Below the pieces are notes generated by a model, which saw only the letters and a list, made by a program, of their open reading frames with translations, was not told the origin of the DNA and searched no databases. A stretch of DNA of 64,000 nt from the NCBI GenBank assembly GCA_017308235.1, contig JAFKFL010000007.1, positions 372,001-436,000 on the forward strand, given 5' to 3'. The stretch's first letter is position 1. The number at the start of each line of letters is the position of its first letter. Source of the stretch: Alphaproteobacteria bacterium. GTDB taxonomy: Bacteria > Pseudomonadota > Alphaproteobacteria > Reyranellales > Reyranellaceae. Positions 59,513 through 64,000 of this stretch are shown in pieces. Made by a program: the position numbers and the translations under genes.

Positions 59513-60277
59513 TCAGTATTGCACCCGGGTCGTGATGGCGCCGTCGACGATGAAGTTCACGCCGGTGATGAACGACGCCTGCCGGCCTGCCAGGAAGACG
59601 ACGGGGGCGGCCACTTCCTGCGGCGTGCCCATGCGACCCATGGGGTTGAGCGCCAGCGTCTTCGTGTAGCGCTCGCTGCCGGCGTCGCGTTGGCGACCCC
59701 AGGTGTTGCCGTCCTCGAAGATCGAGCCGGGCGACACCATGTTCACGCGCACGCCCTTGGGGGCCATCTCGATCGCCAGCGACTTCACGAATGGCACCAG
59801 TGCTGCTTTCACGGAGCGGTAGGGCTGTACGGGACCAGGGCCTGCTTCGTTCAACGACACGGTGCCGATGACGGTGCAGGTCGCACCCTGGCCGCTCTTC
59901 AGGAGATGCGGCATGACATGCCGTACCGATTCGACCGTCGAGACGATGTCGATCTCGATGCTCTTGCGCCAGCCTTCCGGCGTGTCGGCGGTGCCGAGCG
60001 CACTCACGTTGGCGACGAAATGGTCAATGCCGCCTTCGGTCGCGAAGCCGTCGATCCATGTCTTGAGCGCGGGATCGTCGGTGACGTCGAGTGCAGCGCC
60101 TTGCACGCGGCCCTTCTTGGCGCGCCATTCTTCCTCGCGCTGCTTCACAAGTTTGGCGTCGCGCGCGCAGAAGCCGACCACGGCACCCTCCGCTACGAAG
60201 GCATCGACAATGGCGCGGCCGATGCTCTTGGTGCCGCCGGTGATCAGCACGCGCTTGTCCTTGAGACCCAGGTCCAT
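59513..60277 (-). CDS. Short-chain dehydrogenase/reductase
   Basis: 254 residues, canonical SDR. RVLITGGTKSIGRAIVDAFV is the cofactor motif, NVSAL in the N-A-G region and YRSVK the catalytic pair. VRVNMVSPGSI and FITGVNFIVDGA close the fold. It is near the LLM-type oxygenase gene and may act in the same pathway. Substrate unknown. Confidence 0.93.
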   Translation of the reverse strand: MDLGLKDKRVLITGGTKSIGRAIVDAFVAEGAVVGFCARDAKLVKQREEEWRAKKGRVQGAALDVTDDPALKTWIDGFATEGGIDHFVANVSALGTADTPEGWRKSIEIDIVSTVESVRHVMPHLLKSGQGATCTVIGTVSLNEAGPGPVQPYRSVKAALVPFVKSLAIEMAPKGVRVNMVSPGSIFEDGNTWGRQRDAGSERYTKTLALNPMGRMGTPQEVAAPVVFLAGRQASFITGVNFIVDGAITTRVQY

Positions 60278-60370
60278 GGTTTCTCCGCTAAAATGCCTAT
60301 GAAAGTGAGCTGACGATCGACATGAAGAGGGTGACGTTGCCGGGCTGGTCAGGCCCGTACGCCTCCTACG

Positions 60371-61606
60371 TCATCCACTCGCCCGTGCCTTTGCCAGATC
60401 CGGTACTGCGGCCGATGCAGCGGCGATGCGCGGCGAGGAAGTGACCTTGAGTGCCTCGGCGGCTGCGTCGTTCTCCATGATCTTGGCCATGACGGCCTGA
60501 CCGGCGCGCTGGAACATGCTGCGATTGTCGATCAGGAACTTCTGGGATGCGCGAAGTTTGCGGACATAGCCATTGACCTCGGGAACGACATAACGGGCGA
60601 CCAGATCCCAGCTCCTGAACGTGTTCTCGATATTGGCCCAGTCATGGACGAAGCCCACCACCGTGCCGAAGCCACCACTCTTCTCGTAGACCGACTTGAT
60701 CATCTTCACGAGATCGTCCGGTGTGCCGATCACCGCCGCGGAACCGGGCGAAAAAGCCGTCTTTTCGATCGCGTCTTCGGGCGACGTGAAGGGCACCGAG
60801 CCCGGCAACTGCAGGGTGCCGTTGACGTATTCGTTGTGCCAGCGGAGCAGGCCGTGCCGGGCCTGTTCGATTGCCTGCTCGCGCGTTTCGGCGATGTGCC
60901 AGTTGAGCAGGACGCGCCAGTTCTTGCGGTCAACGGTCTGACCATGTTTCTCTGCTGCCGTCTCGGCGAAGCCCCACTGCGTCGGCAGGGCAGTAAGGCC
61001 CGCACTCGACTGGGAGCCCAGCGAGATGATGCCAATCCCGTACTTGCCAGCCAGCGTCATGCCCGACGGGCTGATCTGAGAGGCGACCGCGAACAGCATG
61101 TCCTCCTGCAGCGGGAGAAGCTGAAGTGCGGCGTCCTTCAGCGTGAACCACTCGCTCTTGGCGGTCACGCGCTCGCCCTTGAACAGGCGGCGGATGATGC
61201 CGATCGCTTCGTCCTGCCGGTCGCGTTGGACCATCGGATCGATGCCAAGCGTATGCGCGTCAGACGGCAGCGCCCCGGGACCCGAACCGAAGATCACCCG
61301 GCCGCCCGTCATGTAGTCGAGCTGCACCATGCGTTGGGCTACATTGTACGGGTGATGGTAGGGCAGCGAGACCACGCCGGTGGCGAGCTTGATGCGCTTG
61401 GTATGTTCGCCCGCGGCCGCCAGGAACATCTCGGGCGAGGCGATCATCTCCCAGCCGGAGGAATGATGCTCGCCGCACCAGAATTCATCGAAGCCGAGCT
61501 CGTCGAGGTGCTGCACGAACTTCAGGTCGCGCCGGAACTGCAGCATCGGATGCTCGCCGATGGGATGATGCGGAGCGAGAAAGGCGCCAAAACCCAACCG
61601 ATGCAT
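60371..61606 (-). CDS. LLM-class flavin-dependent oxidoreductase
   Basis: 411 residues from the ATG at 61606 (AAAGGAG 10 bases upstream; the 61636 frame start precedes it). MHRLGFGAFLAPHHPIGEHP, FDEFWCGEHHSSGWEMIASP, IKLATGVVSLPYHHPYNVAQ and GRVIFGSGPGALPSDAHTLG are typical bacterial luciferase-like barrel motifs. It oxidises substrates with FMNH2 and oxygen supplied by a separate reductase. Position suggests ring or carbon-heteroatom oxidation in the pathway. Confidence 0.92.
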   Translation of the reverse strand: MHRLGFGAFLAPHHPIGEHPMLQFRRDLKFVQHLDELGFDEFWCGEHHSSGWEMIASPEMFLAAAGEHTKRIKLATGVVSLPYHHPYNVAQRMVQLDYMTGGRVIFGSGPGALPSDAHTLGIDPMVQRDRQDEAIGIIRRLFKGERVTAKSEWFTLKDAALQLLPLQEDMLFAVASQISPSGMTLAGKYGIGIISLGSQSSAGLTALPTQWGFAETAAEKHGQTVDRKNWRVLLNWHIAETREQAIEQARHGLLRWHNEYVNGTLQLPGSVPFTSPEDAIEKTAFSPGSAAVIGTPDDLVKMIKSVYEKSGGFGTVVGFVHDWANIENTFRSWDLVARYVVPEVNGYVRKLRASQKFLIDNRSMFQRAGQAVMAKIMENDAAAEALKVTSSPRIAAASAAVPDLAKARASG

Positions 61607-61643
61607 AAGAAAGGATCTCCTTTCGCTAGTGTCCAAGCCGATG

Positions 61644-62927
61644 TCAGTACGCCGCTACCAAGTCAGCCTTGCCGATACCGGCCAGGCGCTGGCATTCGGT
61701 CTGTGGCCGACAGAACAAGGCTCCGACCAGGCCGGCCAGGCTGCAAACGATGCCGGCAATCAAATAGCCGCGGTCGTATCCACCCGCTGCGGTGGCTGCG
61801 CCTTGAATGACGCTGCCCATCAGCCAGGGTGCAACGACGCCTGCCGATGTGGCGACGGCGTTGCTCATCCCAATCATCACGCCGCGTTGAGTGACGGGCG
61901 CGTACTCGCTGATCATCGCATGTCCCATCACGTAGATAACGGCCGGGAGCACGAAGCCGATGACGATCATGGTGATCTTGAAGGCGGCACTCGGAACGAA
62001 CGGCACGGCGATCATTGCCAGCCCGCCGACCATGACGCACACCCCGGCGAACACGCCACGGACGACATCCGTCGAAGCGCCACGCTTTATCAGCCGCTCG
62101 GACAACAACGCCGCGCCGATCGAGACGGCCGGGCTGGCCATCCATGGCAGGGTCGTGATCACGGCGGCTTCGGACTGGGAGAACTTCAGGCCCTGAATGA
62201 GATAGGGCGTGAACCACGCCAGGAGGAGCGCCTGGCCCCAAAAGGCGCCAAAACCCGTTAGCCACGTCGCCAACGTCGTGCGGTTGAAGATCAGGGGGAT
62301 GTAGGGAACATGGACCATGCCCGACGCGCCTTGGATCGCCGATGCTTCCGAGACTGGTCCTTCTTTCCCAAACAACGCCCAGAGGGTTGCCCAAACGAGG
62401 CCCGCGAGCCCCAGAACCAGAAATGCTGCATGCCAGGAGTAGTGTTCGATGATCCAGTCGAGCACAGGGACAGCCACGATCACGCCGACTGCAGCGCCCT
62501 GTCCGATAATGGAAGTCGGCAGCGTGCGCTTCTCGTTCGGAAACCATTTGTAGGCCGCGTGCAAGGCGACCGGATAAGCAGGGCCTTCGCCTGCGCCGAG
62601 CACGGTCCGGCATGCGATGAGCAGGGAGAGTGTGACGCTTCCCAGCATGGGAAACTGAACCAGCGACCAGATGATCGCCATCACCAGAATCAGCCACCGG
62701 GCCGGGACACGATTCGCCAGATAGCCGATCGGGATTGCGGATATCGAAAAGAAGAGGAAGAAGCTCGATCCTACAAGGCCGAACTGCTGAGGGGTCAGGC
62801 CGAGTTCGTGCATGATGGGCACGCCGGCCAGACCGACCGCGATCTTGTCGGCGAAGTTGATCAGCATGAAGCCGAATAGCAGCGCAACGATCGTCCATTT
62901 GTGCCGCAGCGGGGTTCCTTGTGTCAT
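61644..62927 (-). CDS. MFS transporter, ACS (anion:cation symporter)-type
   Basis: 427 residues, twelve helices. INFADKIAVGLAGVPIMHEL at helix 1 and GLVGSSFFLFFSISAIPIGY after it, then GAGEGPAYPVALHAAYKWFP, are the ACS-family signature known from glucarate, tartrate and phthalate permeases. An aromatic or sugar acid would fit the pathway. It is between the dioxygenase and LLM genes on the minus strand. Confidence 0.92.
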   Translation of the reverse strand: MTQGTPLRHKWTIVALLFGFMLINFADKIAVGLAGVPIMHELGLTPQQFGLVGSSFFLFFSISAIPIGYLANRVPARWLILVMAIIWSLVQFPMLGSVTLSLLIACRTVLGAGEGPAYPVALHAAYKWFPNEKRTLPTSIIGQGAAVGVIVAVPVLDWIIEHYSWHAAFLVLGLAGLVWATLWALFGKEGPVSEASAIQGASGMVHVPYIPLIFNRTTLATWLTGFGAFWGQALLLAWFTPYLIQGLKFSQSEAAVITTLPWMASPAVSIGAALLSERLIKRGASTDVVRGVFAGVCVMVGGLAMIAVPFVPSAAFKITMIVIGFVLPAVIYVMGHAMISEYAPVTQRGVMIGMSNAVATSAGVVAPWLMGSVIQGAATAAGGYDRGYLIAGIVCSLAGLVGALFCRPQTECQRLAGIGKADLVAAY

Positions 62928-63058
62928 TGTTCCTCCCGTGATTGTCCGTTTGTTGGGCTCCGCTCCGATATGGAGGGCCTCTTTTTCTTCTTGGATGGCA
63001 GCGTCAAAGAGGTCGCGGACGCCAGTTGCGGCGCTTCAGCCCGCGACCTAACGATCGC

Positions 63059-63895
63059 CTAAGCCCGGTAGAACGGCTTGTCGCCGCTGACGGTCACGCG
63101 ATGGCCGTAACGGCGGTGGGGGAAGTAATCGAACATCGCATGGTGCTGGGCGCTGCGATTGTCCCAGAAGGCAACCGAGCCAGGCTGCCACTTGAAGCGG
63201 CAATGGAACTCCGGCGTCTCGATGTGGCGATAGAGCATCTCGAGCAGCGCGTCGCTCTCGTGCTTCTTGAGCTGCGGAATGCCAAGCGTAAAGCCGCGAT
63301 TGACGTTGAGGCCCTGCCTGCCGGTCACGGGATGCGTGCGCACCACCGGGTGCTCGGCGTTGGGGAACTTGATCTCGTCGCGGTCGGTCGCCTTGACGCG
63401 GTAGTAATGCGCCTTGGAGCTGTCATGGAGCGCCGTGAGGCCCTGTAGGAGCTTTTTGATCGGCTCCGAAAGCGTCTCGTAGGCACGGTACATGTTGGCA
63501 AACAGCGTGTCGCCGCCGCCCTCGGGCGGCACCTCGGTCATGTAGAGGATCGAGCCCATCGGCGGCTCTGCATCGCACGAGACGTCGGTGTGCCAGTTTT
63601 CGCCCGCCACGCGCGTGGAGTTCTCGTCGGCCTTGATCACCAGGATCTCGGGGTGCTCGGGAAAGGCGATCGGGGCATTGGGATGGACGTGCAGCGGGCC
63701 GAAGCGGCGGCCGAAGTCCTTGTGCTGGTCGATGGACATCTTCTGGTCGCGGAAGAAGATCACCAGGTTCTCCATCAGCGCATCGTGCACTTCCTGGAAC
63801 TGCTGGTTGCCCAGGGGCTTGGCGAGATCGACCCCGAAGATCTCCGCACCGATGGTCGGCGTGAGCTTGCGCACCTCGATCGACTGATAGGCCAT
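63059..63895 (-). CDS. TauD/TfdA-family 2-oxoglutarate-dependent dioxygenase
   Basis: 278 residues from the ATG at 63895 with GGAGG upstream (frame open to 63976). ENWHTDVSCD carries the iron ligands H102 and D104, FWDNRSAQHHAMFDYFPH the distal histidine (H251 or H252), and RRYGHRVTV the 2-oxoglutarate arginine. It hydroxylates sulfonates or aryloxy acids (TauD, TfdA) and releases sulfite or a phenol in known members. The substrate is unknown. It is the first gene of the minus-strand run. Confidence 0.92.
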   Translation of the reverse strand: MAYQSIEVRKLTPTIGAEIFGVDLAKPLGNQQFQEVHDALMENLVIFFRDQKMSIDQHKDFGRRFGPLHVHPNAPIAFPEHPEILVIKADENSTRVAGENWHTDVSCDAEPPMGSILYMTEVPPEGGGDTLFANMYRAYETLSEPIKKLLQGLTALHDSSKAHYYRVKATDRDEIKFPNAEHPVVRTHPVTGRQGLNVNRGFTLGIPQLKKHESDALLEMLYRHIETPEFHCRFKWQPGSVAFWDNRSAQHHAMFDYFPHRRYGHRVTVSGDKPFYRA

Positions 63896-64000
63896 CGTCT
63901 CCTCCTGCGGTTCGTTGTCGAACGGCATCCTAGGCAACGCGGCACCAAAGACTTGGGCAAAGTGGCGAAAGTCCACTGTATGGACTATAGTTCTCCATGC

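Noticed and set aside
1-64000. Selenoprotein with in-frame UGA near selABC
   Set aside because: Checked for domains continuing past a TGA in neighbouring genes; none seen by eye.
1-64000. CRISPR array, prophage or insertion sequence
   Set aside because: No regularly spaced repeats, transposase, integrase or phage structural motifs were found.
63977-64000. TATGGACTATAG near the right edge as an operator
   Set aside because: Cut by the window end; the palindrome is imperfect and no regulator is visible.

Overview
The window reads as chromosomal DNA of a GC-rich alphaproteobacterium. Long GC-rich frames, many lipoprotein and Sec/Tat-exported products, a paraquat-inducible pqi locus, CaiB/BaiF, crotonase and TauD catabolic genes, and dispersed palindromic intergenic repeats all point that way. 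A Reyranella-like or other Rhodospirillales/Hyphomicrobiales soil organism is my guess only. There is no rRNA, phage, transposase or CRISPR array.

Layout. 0-2 kb: 3' end of a molybdenum hydroxylase large subunit and a membrane-anchored SGNH-like protein. 2-6.1 kb: an orphan pilin-like gene, then a complete selenocysteine locus: selA and selB overlapping by 4 bp, followed by tRNA-Sec (anticodon TCA, 6028-6123). 6.1-14.1 kb: an FNR-like regulator with N-terminal cysteines, followed by mostly exported proteins (solute-binding protein, DUF3300-DUF2950 pair, HdeA-like protein, glycine-zipper lipoprotein, patatin lipoprotein). TTGAC-N4-GTCAA boxes recur in their promoters. 14.2-20.4 kb: methyltransferase, acyltransferase, a pqiA fragment, and a large RND pump without an adaptor gene.

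20.4-32.1 kb: three AraC-type regulators, each callable as 325 aa, interleaved with exported proteins (HAD phosphatase-like, 2H-phosphoesterase-like, a small two-cysteine protein, a beta-barrel protein) and with a formylglycine-generating enzyme/sulfatase pair plus a TauE/SafE transporter. A motif close to CTATGCAGAATCGGC lies in the intergenic gaps of this block at six sites. 32.1-35.7 kb: pqiB-pqiC-pqiA. 35.8-45.6 kb: a second envelope block with a paralogous beta-barrel protein, another AraC regulator, an OmpA-like protein, a tandem pair of secreted paralogues, a porin, a second small two-cysteine protein and several secreted proteins. A second motif, TTGTCGCAAAAGGTCAAGC-like, occurs three times there.

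45.7-53.2 kb: exported MsrA, a sorbosone dehydrogenase-like protein, AhpD/CMD-like and cupin proteins, an aldo/keto reductase, a D-aminoacylase-like enzyme, and a DUF1062 gene bracketed by two copies of a dispersed repeat. 53.3-63.9 kb: mainly minus-strand catabolic genes in two runs: SDR, CoA-transferase, crotonase, methyltransferase and aldo/keto reductase; and TauD/TfdA dioxygenase, MFS transporter, flavin-dependent monooxygenase and SDR. The substrate is unknown.

Main points for follow-up: the two intergenic motif families tied to AraC-type regulators, the FNR-like box set, two families of exported paralogues shared between the envelope blocks, and two enzymes (crotonase, SDR) that lack the usual catalytic residues. 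All family calls are from reading the translated sequence; no database search was run.
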